A stretch of DNA of 64,000 nt from Pseudotabrizicola algicola (GCF_010915705.1 NZ_JAAIKE010000001.1:1116001-1180000); one strand, 5' to 3'; positions 51,161 to 60,493 are shown, counted from the stretch's first letter. Notes: generated by a model from the letters alone, not told the origin. Numbers and translations: made by a program.

Positions 51161-52615
51161 ATGGCCTCGACGGTGATCAAGGGCGGGACGGTGGTGACGG
51201 CGGATCTGTCCTATGCGGCGGATGTGAAGATCGAAGACGGGGTGATCGTCGAGATCGGCAAGGGGCTGTCGGGCGATACCGTGCTGGATGCGGGCGGCTG
51301 CTATGTGATGCCGGGCGGGATCGATCCGCATACGCATCTGGAGATGCCCTTCATGGGCACCTATTCGGCGGATGATTTCGAGAGCGGCACGCGGGCGGCG
51401 CTGGCGGGCGGCACCACGATGGTGGTCGATTTCGTGCTGCCGGGGCAAGGTCAGGGGCTGATGGATGCCGCCCAGATGTGGCACAACAAATCGGGCCGCG
51501 CGCATTGCGACTATTCCTACCACATGGCGGTGACATGGTGGGGGGAGAAGGTCTGGCAGGGGATGGAAGAGAGCGTGAAGGCGGGGATCACCAGCTTCAA
51601 GCACTTCCTCGCCTACAAGGGCGCGCTGATGGTCAATGACGACGAGCTGTTTGCCAGCTTCCGCCGGGTGGGCGAGCTGGGCGGGCTGGCGATGGTGCAT
51701 GCCGAGAATGGCGATGTGGTGGCCGAGCTGACCGCCAAGCTGATCGCCGAGGGCAACACCGGACCCGAGGGTCATGCCTATTCCCGCCCGCCGCAGGTGG
51801 AGGGCGAGGCGACCAACCGCGCCATCATGATCGCCGACATGACTGGGGTGCCGCTCTATGTGGTGCATGTGTCCTGCGAGGAGGCGCATGAGGCGATCCG
51901 CCGGGCGCGTCAGGCCGGCAAGCGGGTGTGGGGCGAGCCGCTGATCCAGCACCTGACGCTGGACGAGAGCGAGTATTTCAACCCCGATTGGGATCATGCG
52001 GCGCGGCGCGTGATGAGCCCGCCCTTCCGCAACAAGGCGCATCAGGACAGTCTGTGGGCGGGGCTGATGTCGGGCAGCCTGTCGGTGGTGGCGACCGACC
52101 ATTGCGCCTTTACCACCGAGCAGAAGCGGTTCGGTCGCGGCGATTTCTCGAAGATCCCCAATGGCACCGGCGGGCTCGAGGACCGCTTGCCGATGCTGTG
52201 GACGCACGGGGTTGGCACCGGACGCCTGACGCCGAACGAATTCGTGGCGGTGACCAGCACCAACATCGCCAAGATCCTGAACTGCTATCCGAAGAAGGGC
52301 GCGGTTCTGGTGGGGGCCGATGCCGATCTGGTCGTCTGGGACCCTGAGCGCGAGAAGACCATTGCCGCAAGCACCCAGCAATCGGCCATCGATTACAACG
52401 TCTTCGAGGGCCAGAAGGTGAAGGGCCTGCCCCGTTTCACCCTGACGCGCGGCCACGTGGCCGTGACCGAGGACAAGGTGGAGGGCCGCGAGGGCCACGG
52501 GAAGTTCGTGCCGCGCGAGGCGCGGCCTGCGGTGAACCGTGCGCTGAGCCAGTGGAAGGACCTGACCGCCCCCCGCCCCGTGCAGCGCAGCGGCATTCCG
52601 GCGACGGGGGTGTGA
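51161..52615 (+). CDS. hydA: Dihydropyrimidinase (hydantoinase)
   Basis: Amidohydrolase of 484 residues that opens dihydrouracil and dihydrothymine to N-carbamoyl-beta-amino acids. Metal ligands H57 and H59 lie in DPHTHLEMPF; the bridging carbamylated lysine is K153 in FKHFLAYKGALMV. Further ligands occur in VHAENGD, YVVHVSC and VVATDHCAFTTEQK. Length and motifs are standard for dihydropyrimidinase rather than allantoinase. It follows the N-carbamoyl amidohydrolase gene by 73 bases, so both steps of the pathway are in one transcript. The first enzyme (dihydropyrimidine dehydrogenase) is not in this window. Confidence 0.95.
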   Translation: MASTVIKGGTVVTADLSYAADVKIEDGVIVEIGKGLSGDTVLDAGGCYVMPGGIDPHTHLEMPFMGTYSADDFESGTRAALAGGTTMVVDFVLPGQGQGLMDAAQMWHNKSGRAHCDYSYHMAVTWWGEKVWQGMEESVKAGITSFKHFLAYKGALMVNDDELFASFRRVGELGGLAMVHAENGDVVAELTAKLIAEGNTGPEGHAYSRPPQVEGEATNRAIMIADMTGVPLYVVHVSCEEAHEAIRRARQAGKRVWGEPLIQHLTLDESEYFNPDWDHAARRVMSPPFRNKAHQDSLWAGLMSGSLSVVATDHCAFTTEQKRFGRGDFSKIPNGTGGLEDRLPMLWTHGVGTGRLTPNEFVAVTSTNIAKILNCYPKKGAVLVGADADLVVWDPEREKTIAASTQQSAIDYNVFEGQKVKGLPRFTLTRGHVAVTEDKVEGREGHGKFVPREARPAVNRALSQWKDLTAPRPVQRSGIPATGV

Positions 52616-52617
52616 TG

Positions 52618-53028
52618 TCAGGCGGGAACCAGAGCCTCGAGATGCGGGAGCAGGACGACGCTTTCCTGCTCGTCGGGATCGGTGCGGGCGATCACGGCGC
52701 GTGCGGTGCCGGGACCGGGATTGAAGGGCAGATGCGGCATGTCGGCGGGGATGTAGAGCATCTCGCCCGCCGCGACCTCCATCCGGTGTTCAAGCGCCGC
52801 GCCCCAATACATGACCGTCACGCCCTCGAGCATGTAGATCGCGGTTTCATGGGTGGCGTGTTTGTGGGCGCGGGCGCGGCCCCCCGGCGGAATGGCAAGC
52901 ATATGCATGCAGATACCGCTGCTGCCGACGCTTTGCGCGCTGATGCCTGCGGTGTAGGTGAAGCCTTGCTTGCCGTCATAGCTTTCGGCAGAGGCACCTT
53001 CGGGGTGCAGTTTATGGCAGATCGGCAT
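52618..53028 (-). CDS. Cupin-domain protein
   Basis: A 136-residue single-domain cupin from ATG 53028 (MPICHKLHPEGASAESYDGK) with GAGGG five bases upstream; an ATG at 53070 would add 14 residues. The cupin motif 1 is RAHKHATHETAIYMLEG and motif 2 MEVAAGEMLYIPADMPHLPF, with three His and a Glu able to bind a metal. Function is unknown; possibly an isomerase or dioxygenase linked to pyrimidine catabolism. It lies on the opposite strand inside the pyrimidine locus, convergent with dihydropyrimidinase (2 bases between). Confidence 0.85.
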   Translation of the reverse strand: MPICHKLHPEGASAESYDGKQGFTYTAGISAQSVGSSGICMHMLAIPPGGRARAHKHATHETAIYMLEGVTVMYWGAALEHRMEVAAGEMLYIPADMPHLPFNPGPGTARAVIARTDPDEQESVVLLPHLEALVPA

Positions 53029-53102
53029 GGGACCCTCGGTTGCCAGATGGAGCGGCACGGAGCCTATCATCGAAGGGCGGCGGCGCCAAAGGGTGTGATG
53101 CG

Positions 53103-53900
53103 ATGAAAGATACCTTGACCCCGGCCGCGCCGGTGATTGTGGCGCGCGATCTGAACCTGACCTTCCAGACAGGTGACGGGCCGGTGCATGCGCTGAAGGA
53201 TGTGAACCTGACGATCAACAAGGGGGATTTTGTCAGCTTCATCGGGCCTTCGGGTTGCGGCAAGACCACATTCCTGCGCTGCATCGCGGCGCTGGAGCAT
53301 CCGACCGGGGGCGCGCTGAGCGTCAACGGCATGACCCCGGACGAGGCGCGCCGCCGCCGCGCCTATGGCTATGTGTTTCAGGCGGCGGGGCTTTACCCGT
53401 GGCGCACGATTGCCGGCAATATCAAGTTGCCGCTGGAGATCATGGGGTTTTCCAAGGCCGAGCAGCAAGAGCGGGTGGACCGCGTGCTGGAGCTGGTGGA
53501 GCTTGCCGGATTTGGCGGGAAGTATCCGTGGCAGCTTTCGGGCGGGATGCAGCAGCGCGCCAGCATCGCGCGGGCGCTGGCCTTTGACGCCGATATTCTC
53601 CTGATGGACGAGCCCTTTGGCGCGCTGGACGAGATCGTGCGCGACCGTTTGAACGAGGAAGTGCTCAAGCTCTGGGCGCGGACGGGCAAGACCATCGGCT
53701 TTGTCACCCATTCGATCCCCGAGGCGGTGTATCTTTCGACCAAGATCGTGGTGATGTCGCCCCGCCCCGGACGGATCACCGATGTGATCGACAGTCCGCT
53801 GCCGCGCGAGCGCCCGCTGGACATCCGTGACAGCCGCGAGTTCATCGAGATTGCGCACCGCGTGCGCGAAGGCCTGCGGGCGGGGCATCAGGATGACTGA
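53103..53900 (+). CDS. ABC transporter ATP-binding protein (NitT/TauT type)
   Basis: ATPase subunit of 265 residues for the importer encoded downstream. Walker A is GPSGCGKTT, the Q-loop FQAAGLYPWRTIAGNI, the signature LSGGMQQRASIARALA and the Walker B LLMDEPFGALDEI. The D-loop and H-loop (GFVTHSIPEAV) are normal. It is of the nitrate/taurine/NMT1 family of ATPases. The start at 53103 fits the family N-terminus. It overlaps the next gene by 8 bases. Confidence 0.93.
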   Translation: MKDTLTPAAPVIVARDLNLTFQTGDGPVHALKDVNLTINKGDFVSFIGPSGCGKTTFLRCIAALEHPTGGALSVNGMTPDEARRRRAYGYVFQAAGLYPWRTIAGNIKLPLEIMGFSKAEQQERVDRVLELVELAGFGGKYPWQLSGGMQQRASIARALAFDADILLMDEPFGALDEIVRDRLNEEVLKLWARTGKTIGFVTHSIPEAVYLSTKIVVMSPRPGRITDVIDSPLPRERPLDIRDSREFIEIAHRVREGLRAGHQDD

Positions 53901-54780
53901 GCGCGCGCCTCGGCTGCCTTCGGCCCTGCCGGTGCTGAGCGTTCTGGCGGCGATCGTCGTGCTTTGGTATGCCGCCTCGGTCTGGATGAATGCCACCTGG
54001 GTCTACGATCAGGCCGCGCGGGCGGGCAATACGGTGACGCTGGCCGAGGTGATTCCGCAGACGATGGCGCAGAGCCGCCCGTTGCTGCCGCCGCCGCATC
54101 AGGTTGCGGCGGAATTGTGGAAAGGCGTGACGGCGCAGGCCGTCACCTCGAAGCGGTCCTTGGTTTACCACGGTTATGTCACGCTGCGCGGCACGCTGAT
54201 GGGCTTTGCGCTTGGCATCGTGCTGGGCGTGGGTCTGGCGATGGCCATCGTGCGGTTCCGCGTGATGGAGATGAGCGTGATGCCCTGGGCGATCATCAGC
54301 CAGACCATTCCCATCGTGGCGCTGGCACCGATGATCCTGACGGTGTCGAACCAGATCGGCATCGACAACCGCGAGGTGCCCAAGGCGATCATCGCGGCCT
54401 ACCTGTCGTTCTTTCCGGTGCTGGTGAGCATGGTCAAGGGCTTGCGCAGCCCCGACCAGATGCAGCTTGACCTGTTGTCGACCTATGGCGCGTCAGAGAC
54501 GGACACGTTCCTCAAGCTGCGCCTGCCGGCCTCGATGCCCTATTTCTTTGCCTCGCTGAAGGTTGCGATTGCGGCGGCGCTGGTGGGCACCATCATCGGC
54601 GAATTGCCGACGGGGGCCATCGAGGGGCTTGGCGCGCGGATGCTGATCGGATCGCAATTCGGCGAGCCGCTGATCATGTGGGCGGCGCTGTTTGCGGCGG
54701 CCATTCTGGCGGGAGGGCTGATCCTGATCGTGGGGTTGGTCGAGCGGTTGGCACGGGCGAGCATGGGGGTTCCGGCATGA
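53893..54780 (+). CDS. ABC transporter permease (NitT/TauT type), first copy
   Basis: Inner-membrane permease of 295 residues with six predicted helices in the BPD_transp_1 arrangement. The EAA-type coupling loop is near residues 195-215 (LLSTYGASETDTFLKLRLPA), a form usual for ThiY/SsuC-like permeases. The amino-terminal about 95 residues include a large loop before helix 2 that is longer than in many relatives. ATG 53893 overlaps the ATPase gene and the stop overlaps the next permease start by 4 bases. Confidence 0.9.
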   Translation: MTERAPRLPSALPVLSVLAAIVVLWYAASVWMNATWVYDQAARAGNTVTLAEVIPQTMAQSRPLLPPPHQVAAELWKGVTAQAVTSKRSLVYHGYVTLRGTLMGFALGIVLGVGLAMAIVRFRVMEMSVMPWAIISQTIPIVALAPMILTVSNQIGIDNREVPKAIIAAYLSFFPVLVSMVKGLRSPDQMQLDLLSTYGASETDTFLKLRLPASMPYFFASLKVAIAAALVGTIIGELPTGAIEGLGARMLIGSQFGEPLIMWAALFAAAILAGGLILIVGLVERLARASMGVPA

Positions 54781-55622
54781 TCTGGCTGTGGGGGACGGTG
54801 CTGTTCTGGCTGGCGGCATGGGCGTTGAACGTGCGGCTGGCGGCCAGCCGCTTTGGCCGCACGCGTGCGGGGCGGCTGGTGGTGGCGAGCCTGTTCGGGA
54901 TCACCCTTCTGGTGCTGTGGGAAGGGCTGGTGCGCGGCTTTGCGGTGCCGACGGTCATCCTGCCGGGGCCTTCGGTGATCGGGCCGAAGATCGCGTCCTC
55001 GCTGCCGATCCTCTGGGCCGATTTCGTGCAGACGGTGATCAAGGGCGCGCTGTCGGGCTTTGCCATCGGTGCCACGGCGGCCTTTGTGGCGGCGATTGCG
55101 ATTGACCGGTCGCCCTTCCTGCAAAAGGGGCTGCTGCCGGTGGGCAATTTCGTATCTGCCCTGCCCATCGTGGGGCTGGCGCCGGTGCTGGTGATGTGGT
55201 TCGGCTTTGACTGGCAGTCGAAGGCGGCGGTGGTGGTGGTGATGGTGTTCTTCCCGCTGCTGATCAACATGGTTGCCGGATTGCAGGCCACCGACCGGCT
55301 GCACCGCGACCTGATGGCGACCTATTCGGCCACCTATGTGCAGCGCCTGATAAAGCTGCGCCTGCCCGCGGCGATGCCATTTTTCTTCAACGGGCTGAAG
55401 ATCGCGGCCACTCTGGCGCTGATCGGGGCGATTGTTGCCGAATTTTTCGGCAGCCCGATTGTCGGCATGGGCTTTCGCATCTCGACCGAGGTGGGAAAAC
55501 TGGCGCTCGACATGGTCTGGGCCACAATTGCAGTGGCGGCTTTGGCGGGTTCCGCGCTCTATGGTCTGATTGCGCTGATCGAATCCCGGGTGACCTTCTG
55601 GCACCCGAGCCAGCGAAAATAG
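54777..55622 (+). CDS. ABC transporter permease (NitT/TauT type), second copy
   Basis: Second permease of 281 residues, similar in layout to the first, so the importer likely has a heterodimeric membrane core. Six helices are predicted; the EAA-type loop is LMATYSATYVQRLIKLRLPA near residue 190. ATG 54777 overlaps the preceding stop as ATGA. The first helix starts directly after the N-terminus (MIWLWGTVLFWLAAWAL). Confidence 0.9.
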   Translation: MIWLWGTVLFWLAAWALNVRLAASRFGRTRAGRLVVASLFGITLLVLWEGLVRGFAVPTVILPGPSVIGPKIASSLPILWADFVQTVIKGALSGFAIGATAAFVAAIAIDRSPFLQKGLLPVGNFVSALPIVGLAPVLVMWFGFDWQSKAAVVVVMVFFPLLINMVAGLQATDRLHRDLMATYSATYVQRLIKLRLPAAMPFFFNGLKIAATLALIGAIVAEFFGSPIVGMGFRISTEVGKLALDMVWATIAVAALAGSALYGLIALIESRVTFWHPSQRK

Positions 55623-55714
55623 GAAACAACAAAAACAAGAACCGCCAAGACAGGAATGGCGACACCATCAACGGCAACGCCCCCGCAAGAGGGGCACAAC
55701 ACGGAGGTCTGACG

Positions 55715-56704
55715 ATGAAGAAGACGATGTTCGCGGCCAGCATGCTGGCGCTTTCGGCCGGGATGGCCAGCGCCGAGGATGTGACGCTGCAGCTCAAATG
55801 GGTGACGCAGGCGCAGTTTGCGGGCTACTATGTGGCCAAGGACAAGGGCTTTTACGAAGAGGAAGGTCTGAACGTCACCATCAAGCCGGGCGGCCCCGAC
55901 ATTGCGCCCGAGCAGGTGATCGCAGGGGGCGGCGCCGATGTCATCACCACATGGATGCCTGCGGCTCTTGCCGCACGCGAACGCGGCCTGCCGCTGGTGA
56001 ACATCGCGCAACCCTTCAAGGAGGGCGGGCTGAAGTTCACCTGCCTGAAGGATTCGGGCGTCTCGACCACCGCCGATTTTCCGGGGCGCACGCTGGGCGT
56101 CTGGTTCTTCGGCAACGAATACCCGTTCTACGCCTGGATGGCCAAGCTGGGTCTGGCCACCGATGGGTCGGCTGGCGGCGTCACCGTGCTGAAACAGGCG
56201 TTCAACGTGGATGCGCTGCTGCAAAAGCAGGCCGATTGCATCTCGGTGATGTCCTACAACGAATACGGTCAGGTGATCGACGCCGGCATCAGCGAGGACC
56301 AGCTGGTGACCTTCTCTTACAAGGATGAAGGCGTGGCGGTGCTGGAAGACGGGCTCTACGTGCTCGAAGACCGTCTGGCCGATCCGGCCTTTGTCGAGAC
56401 GATGGCGAAATTCGTGCGCGCCTCGATGAAGGGCTGGAAATACGCCGAGGCAAACCCCGACGAGGCTGCCGAGATCGTCGTCGAGAATGACGAATCCGGC
56501 GCGCAGCGGCTGGAGCACCAGAAGTACATGATGTCCGAGGTCGCCAAGCTGACCGCGGGCGGCGACGGCAAGCTGGACCCCGCCGATTACGAACAGACCG
56601 TTGCCACCCTGCTCGCCGCCGTCTCGCCCGACAACCCGGCGATCACCAAGGCACCCGAAGGCATGGCCTGGACGCATATGGTGACCGACAAGGCACTGGA
56701 GTAA
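55715..56704 (+). CDS. ABC transporter substrate-binding protein (NMT1/THI5-like)
   Basis: Periplasmic binding protein of 329 residues. Residues 1-20 (MKKTMFAASMLALSAGMASA) are a Sec signal peptide. The mature part begins EDVTLQLKWVTQAQFAGYYV, the characteristic NMT1/THI5 start, with FYEEEGLNVTIKPGGPD next. Family members bind pyrimidine-related or thiamine-precursor molecules. Here the setting with RutR boxes and the reductive pyrimidine pathway suggests uptake of a pyrimidine or pyrimidine degradation intermediate, which is inference. It lies 92 bases after the second permease gene. Confidence 0.92.
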   Translation: MKKTMFAASMLALSAGMASAEDVTLQLKWVTQAQFAGYYVAKDKGFYEEEGLNVTIKPGGPDIAPEQVIAGGGADVITTWMPAALAARERGLPLVNIAQPFKEGGLKFTCLKDSGVSTTADFPGRTLGVWFFGNEYPFYAWMAKLGLATDGSAGGVTVLKQAFNVDALLQKQADCISVMSYNEYGQVIDAGISEDQLVTFSYKDEGVAVLEDGLYVLEDRLADPAFVETMAKFVRASMKGWKYAEANPDEAAEIVVENDESGAQRLEHQKYMMSEVAKLTAGGDGKLDPADYEQTVATLLAAVSPDNPAITKAPEGMAWTHMVTDKALE

Positions 56705-56708
56705 CGCC

Positions 56709-56747
56709 ACGCAGGCGGCAGACCGGGCCACCGGCCTGCCGCTGCGT
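56709..56747 (+). terminator. Possible terminator hairpin after the importer operon
   Basis: Arms ACGCAGGCGGCA (56709-56720) and TGCCGCTGCGT (56737-56747) pair with one bulged base, 5 bases after the stop at 56704. No T-run follows, so this is a weak candidate. Confidence 0.4.
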
Positions 56748-56860
56748 CATCCCTTGCCGCCGCCCCTGGCTTTCCCTCGGGCGGCGGTTTCACATTTCGG
56801 GGCCGGCCCGTGCCATCTGCCCACTGGAAACCGCGCTGCCTTTGCGGTAACCGAGGCGAC

Positions 56861-57904
56861 ATGACCCAGGAAATCACCCTTATCCGCCCCGATGACTGGC
56901 ACCTGCACCTGCGCGATGGCGCGATGCTGCACGGCGTGCTGCCCGAAACAGCGCGCCATTTTGCCCGTGCCATCATCATGCCCAATCTGGTGCCGCCTGT
57001 CGTCACCGGAGCGCAAGCTGCCGCCTACCGCGACCGCATTCTGGCCGCCCTGCCCGAGGGCGCGACCTTCGAGCCCTTGATGACGCTCTATCTGACCGAA
57101 GACACCGATGCGGCGGATGTGGCCGCCGCCCATGCCTCGGGTCTGGTCAAGGCGGTGAAACTCTATCCGGCCGGGGCGACCACCAATTCGCATGGCGGCG
57201 TGCGCAACATCGAAGCGGTGCTGCCGGTGCTGGAGAAAATGGCCGAGATCGGCCTGCCGCTCTGCGTGCATGGCGAGGTGACCACCGCAGAGGTGGATAT
57301 CTTCGACCGCGAGGCGGTGTTCATCGACACCGTGCTCGACCCGCTGCGCCGCCGCCTGCCGGGCCTGCGGGTGGTGATGGAACATATCACCACGCAGGAA
57401 GGGGTCGATTACGCCCGCGCGGGGGGCGAGACGCTGGGCGCGACGATCACCACGCATCACCTGATCATCAACCGCAACCACATTCTGGTGGGCGGGATCA
57501 AGCCGCATTACTACTGCCTGCCGGTGGCCAAGCGGGAAAAGCACCGCCTTGCCCTGCGCGCCGCCGCCACCTCGGGCGCGGGCCGCTTTTTCCTCGGCAC
57601 CGATTCCGCGCCGCATGTCGATGCGCTCAAGGAACATGCCTGCGGCTGCGCGGGCTGTTTCACCGCGACCAACACGATGCCGCTTCTGGCCCATGTCTTC
57701 GAGGAAGAGGGCGCGCTGGACCGGCTGGAAGCCTTTGCCAGCCTGAACGGCCCCGCTTTCTACCGCCTTCCGGTCAACGCGGGCCGCATGCGGCTGGTCA
57801 AGCATGAAAAACCGCAGACCTGGCCCGAGAAGATCTTTACCGAAGCCGGCCCCGTCACTGTTTTCAACCCCGGCTATCCCGTCCACTGGGCCGTGGAAGC
57901 CTGA
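56861..57904 (+). CDS. pyrC: PyrC, dihydroorotase (class II)
   Basis: De novo pyrimidine enzyme closing carbamoyl-aspartate to dihydroorotate. The 347 residues begin [20 protein letters not shown] with zinc ligands H14 and H16. The carbamylated bridging lysine is K100 in [11 protein letters not shown]; further ligands are in CVHGEVT and MEHITTQEG, and the catalytic Asp in LGTDSAPHV. This is the short class II (E. coli-type) form. It is immediately upstream of pyrE, separated by a repeat. Confidence 0.96.
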   Translation: MTQEITLIRPDDWHLHLRDGAMLHGVLPETARHFARAIIMPNLVPPVVTGAQAAAYRDRILAALPEGATFEPLMTLYLTEDTDAADVAAAHASGLVKAVKLYPAGATTNSHGGVRNIEAVLPVLEKMAEIGLPLCVHGEVTTAEVDIFDREAVFIDTVLDPLRRRLPGLRVVMEHITTQEGVDYARAGGETLGATITTHHLIINRNHILVGGIKPHYYCLPVAKREKHRLALRAAATSGAGRFFLGTDSAPHVDALKEHACGCAGCFTATNTMPLLAHVFEEEGALDRLEAFASLNGPAFYRLPVNAGRMRLVKHEKPQTWPEKIFTEAGPVTVFNPGYPVHWAVEA

Positions 57905-57913
57905 TTTGCGCCC

Positions 57914-57987
57914 TTTTTCGAATACGCCGCCGGAGGCTCCCGCAGCCACCGTGGGAGCCTCCGGCGGGAGTATTTGGATAAGCAGCA
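57914..57987. repeat. Dispersed intergenic inverted repeat, family A, copy 3
   Basis: A 14-bp perfect inverted repeat (CGCCGGAGGCTCCC, 57928-57941, with 57953-57966) is flanked by GTATTTGGATAAGCAGCAA on the right and by TTTTTCGAATAC on the left. It fills most of the 110 bases between pyrC and pyrE. It could end the pyrC transcript. Confidence 0.82.
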
Positions 57988-58014
57988 AGCCCGACGCATC
58001 AAGAGGATGATCCG

Positions 58015-58692
58015 ATGATCCCCACCAGTTTCCCCCCGCGCGAAGAAATCGCCCGCCTGACCGCCCGCGCGCTGCTGGAGATCAAGGCGGTGCATTTCAA
58101 TGCCGAGACGCCGTTCACACTGGCCTCGGGCCTGCCCTCGCCCACCTATATCGACTGCCGCAAGCTGATCTCCTATCCGCGCATCCGCTCGATGCTGATG
58201 GATTTCATGGCCGTGACGGTGATGCGCGACGCAGGTTTCGAGGCCTTTGACAACATCGCGGGCGGCGAGACGGCGGGCATCCCCTTTGCCGCGCTGGTGG
58301 CCGAGCGGCTGGCGCTGCCGATGACCTATGTGCGCAAGAAGCCCAAGGGCTATGGCCGCAACGCCCGCATCGAGGGCGCGATGAGCGAGGGCCAGCGGGT
58401 GCTGCTGGTCGAGGATCTGACCACCGATGGCGGCAGCAAGCTGTCTTTCGTCGATGCGATCCGCGAGACCGGCGCAACCTGCGCCCATACGGCGGTGATC
58501 TTCTATTACGGCATCTTCGAAGGCACCACCGAACGTCTGGCCGAACACGGCGTCACGCTGCATCATCTGTGCACTTGGTGGGATGTGCTGGCCGAGGCGC
58601 GGGCGCAAAACGCCTTTGATGCCGCCACGCTGGCCGAAGTCGAAGCCTTCCTCGGCGCCCCGCGCGCCTGGCAAGAGGCACGCATGGGCTGA
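58015..58692 (+). CDS. pyrE: PyrE, orotate phosphoribosyltransferase
   Basis: Converts orotate and PRPP to OMP. The 225 residues have the PRPP-binding loop [20 protein letters not shown] near residue 135 and the flexible-loop lysines [17 protein letters not shown] at about 105-120, both hallmarks. The N-terminus has [20 protein letters not shown]. The start at 58015 is preceded by AAGAGG. No pyrF follows; the hairpin at 58729 lies just after. Confidence 0.95.
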   Translation: MIPTSFPPREEIARLTARALLEIKAVHFNAETPFTLASGLPSPTYIDCRKLISYPRIRSMLMDFMAVTVMRDAGFEAFDNIAGGETAGIPFAALVAERLALPMTYVRKKPKGYGRNARIEGAMSEGQRVLLVEDLTTDGGSKLSFVDAIRETGATCAHTAVIFYYGIFEGTTERLAEHGVTLHHLCTWWDVLAEARAQNAFDAATLAEVEAFLGAPRAWQEARMG

Positions 58693-58728
58693 CGCAACGT
58701 CAGCTGCGCAAGTCTTTGCCGATCGCCC

Positions 58729-58748
58729 GGCCTGCCTGTGGGCAGGCC
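58729..58748 (+). terminator. Hairpin after pyrE, possible terminator
   Basis: An 8-bp perfect stem GGCCTGCC/GGCAGGCC (58729-58736 with 58741-58748) has a TGTG loop. It is not followed by a T-run, so termination is uncertain. Confidence 0.4.
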
Positions 58749-58759
58749 TGTGCAAACTC

Positions 58760-58768
58760 TGTGGACAA
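58760..58768 (-). promoter_or_regulatory. DnaA-box-like sequence 1 upstream of dnaB
   Basis: TGTGGACAA reads TTGTCCACA on the minus strand, one mismatch from the DnaA box TTATCCACA. It is 205 bases before dnaB. Confidence 0.4.
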
Positions 58769-58880
58769 CCCGTCGCGAGAATCAGATCACCGTGCTAGGG
58801 TGATGCAAGTGGCGCAAGATATTGCGGGTTGCGCGGCGCAGACCGCGATGGCTTGCAGGCTGAGCCAGGGTTGCACAGGC

Positions 58881-58889
58881 TTATCCACA
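58881..58889 (+). promoter_or_regulatory. DnaA-box consensus upstream of dnaB
   Basis: TTATCCACA is an exact DnaA box, 76 bases before the dnaB start. Together with the site at 58760 it suggests DnaA-linked control of the helicase gene. Confidence 0.5.
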
Positions 58890-58964
58890 GCTTTGTGCAT
58901 GGCTTGCCTCGGCACGCCGGCATGGGCTAAGCCGCAACTTCACCGCAGGAGTCAGGGGCAGCAG

Positions 58965-60461
58965 ATGAACGAAGTCGCGAAAATCAGGCCCGATCTTCCC
59001 GCCGCCGCCGAGGCTGACAGCCTGCCCCACAATATCGAAGCCGAACAGCAGCTTCTGGGCGCGATCCTGACCAATAACGACGTCTATGACCGCATCGCCA
59101 GCACCGTGAAGGCGGAACATTTCTACGATCCGGTGCACCAGCGCATCTTCGAGAAATCCGCCGCGCGCATCCAGAAGAACGCGCTCGCCAGCCCGGTCAC
59201 GCTCAAGCCTTTCTTCGAGGATGACGAGGGTCTGAAAGAACTGGGCGGTCCCGCCTATCTGGTCCGCCTCGCGGGGGCCGCGATCTCGGCCTATGCCGCG
59301 CGCGATTATGCGCAGATGATCTATGATCTCGCCGTGCGCCGCGAACTCATCGCCCTTGGCCGCGATATCAGCGCCAAGGCCGCCAAGGTGGACATGGCCT
59401 CGGAGCCGCGCGAGCAGATCGTCGAGGCCGAACAGCGCCTCTACAAGCTGGGCGAGCAGGGCGTGGCCGAGCGGGGCTTCCAGTCCTTCCTCAAGGCGGT
59501 CACCGATGCGGTCAACGTGGCGAACGCCGCCTATCAGCGTGGAGGCGGTCTGGCGGGCATCTCGACCGGCCTGACCGATCTCGACAAGAAGCTGGGCGGG
59601 CTGCACGAATCCGACCTGCTGATCCTCGCGGGACGCCCTTCGATGGGCAAGACCTCGCTGGCCACCAACATCGCCTTCAACGTGGCCAAGGCCTACAAGC
59701 GCGGGCGCAAGCCCGACGGGCATGAAGGCGCGGTCGAGGGCGGCGTGGTCGGCTTCTTCAGCCTCGAGATGAGCGCGGAACAACTCGCGGCCCGTATCCT
59801 CTCCGAAGCCTCCGAGGTGCCCTCCGAACAGATCCGCCGCGGCGACATGACCGAGGCGGAGTTCCGCCGCTTTGTCGAAGCCGCCAAACAGCTGGAATCC
59901 TGCCCGCTCTACATCGACGACACCCCTGCCCTGCCGATCAGCCAGGTCGCTGCCCGCGCCCGCCGCCTCAAGCGCACCCACGGGCTTGATGTGCTGATGA
60001 TCGACTATCTGCAACTGCTCAAGGGCTCGTCCAAGGGTTCCGAAGCCAACCGCGTGCAGGAAGTCTCGGAAATCACCCAAGGCCTCAAGGCCATCGCCAA
60101 GGAGCTCAACATCCCCGTCATCGCCCTGTCGCAGCTCTCGCGTCAGGTGGAAAGCCGCGAGGACAAGCGCCCGCAACTGTCAGACCTGCGCGAATCCGGC
60201 TCCATCGAGCAGGACGCCGATGTGGTGATGTTCGTCTACCGCGACGAATACTACAAGGAACGCGAAAAGCCGGGCGATCACGAGCTGGAAAAGATGGCCG
60301 CCTGGCAGCAGGTGATGGAACAGGTGCATGGCAAGGCCGAAGTCATCATCGGCAAGCAGCGCCACGGCCCCATCGGCTCGGTGGAACTGAGCTTCGAGGG
60401 CCGCTTCACCCGCTTCGGCAACCTTGCCAGACCCTGGCAGGGCGACGGCTCCGACTACTGA
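58965..60461 (+). CDS. dnaB: DnaB, replicative DNA helicase
   Basis: Hexameric 5'-3' replicative helicase, 498 residues. The N-terminal domain (about 20-125) has PHNIEAEQQLLGAILTNNDV. The RecA-like domain has Walker A GRPSMGKTSLA (223-233), Walker B DVLMIDYLQLLKG and the arginine-finger region near LRESGSIEQDADVVMFVYRD. Length is normal. The start at 58965 has AGGGGC upstream; the long upstream frame is not coding. DnaA-box-like sequences occur in its leader. Confidence 0.96.
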   Translation: MNEVAKIRPDLPAAAEADSLPHNIEAEQQLLGAILTNNDVYDRIASTVKAEHFYDPVHQRIFEKSAARIQKNALASPVTLKPFFEDDEGLKELGGPAYLVRLAGAAISAYAARDYAQMIYDLAVRRELIALGRDISAKAAKVDMASEPREQIVEAEQRLYKLGEQGVAERGFQSFLKAVTDAVNVANAAYQRGGGLAGISTGLTDLDKKLGGLHESDLLILAGRPSMGKTSLATNIAFNVAKAYKRGRKPDGHEGAVEGGVVGFFSLEMSAEQLAARILSEASEVPSEQIRRGDMTEAEFRRFVEAAKQLESCPLYIDDTPALPISQVAARARRLKRTHGLDVLMIDYLQLLKGSSKGSEANRVQEVSEITQGLKAIAKELNIPVIALSQLSRQVESREDKRPQLSDLRESGSIEQDADVVMFVYRDEYYKEREKPGDHELEKMAAWQQVMEQVHGKAEVIIGKQRHGPIGSVELSFEGRFTRFGNLARPWQGDGSDY

Positions 60462-60493
60462 CCGCCCGTCGGCACGGGGGCGCCCTGCCCCTT

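Noticed and set aside
50987-52498. Minus-strand frame of 503 codons
   Set aside because: Antisense shadow of dihydropyrimidinase. No family resemblance.
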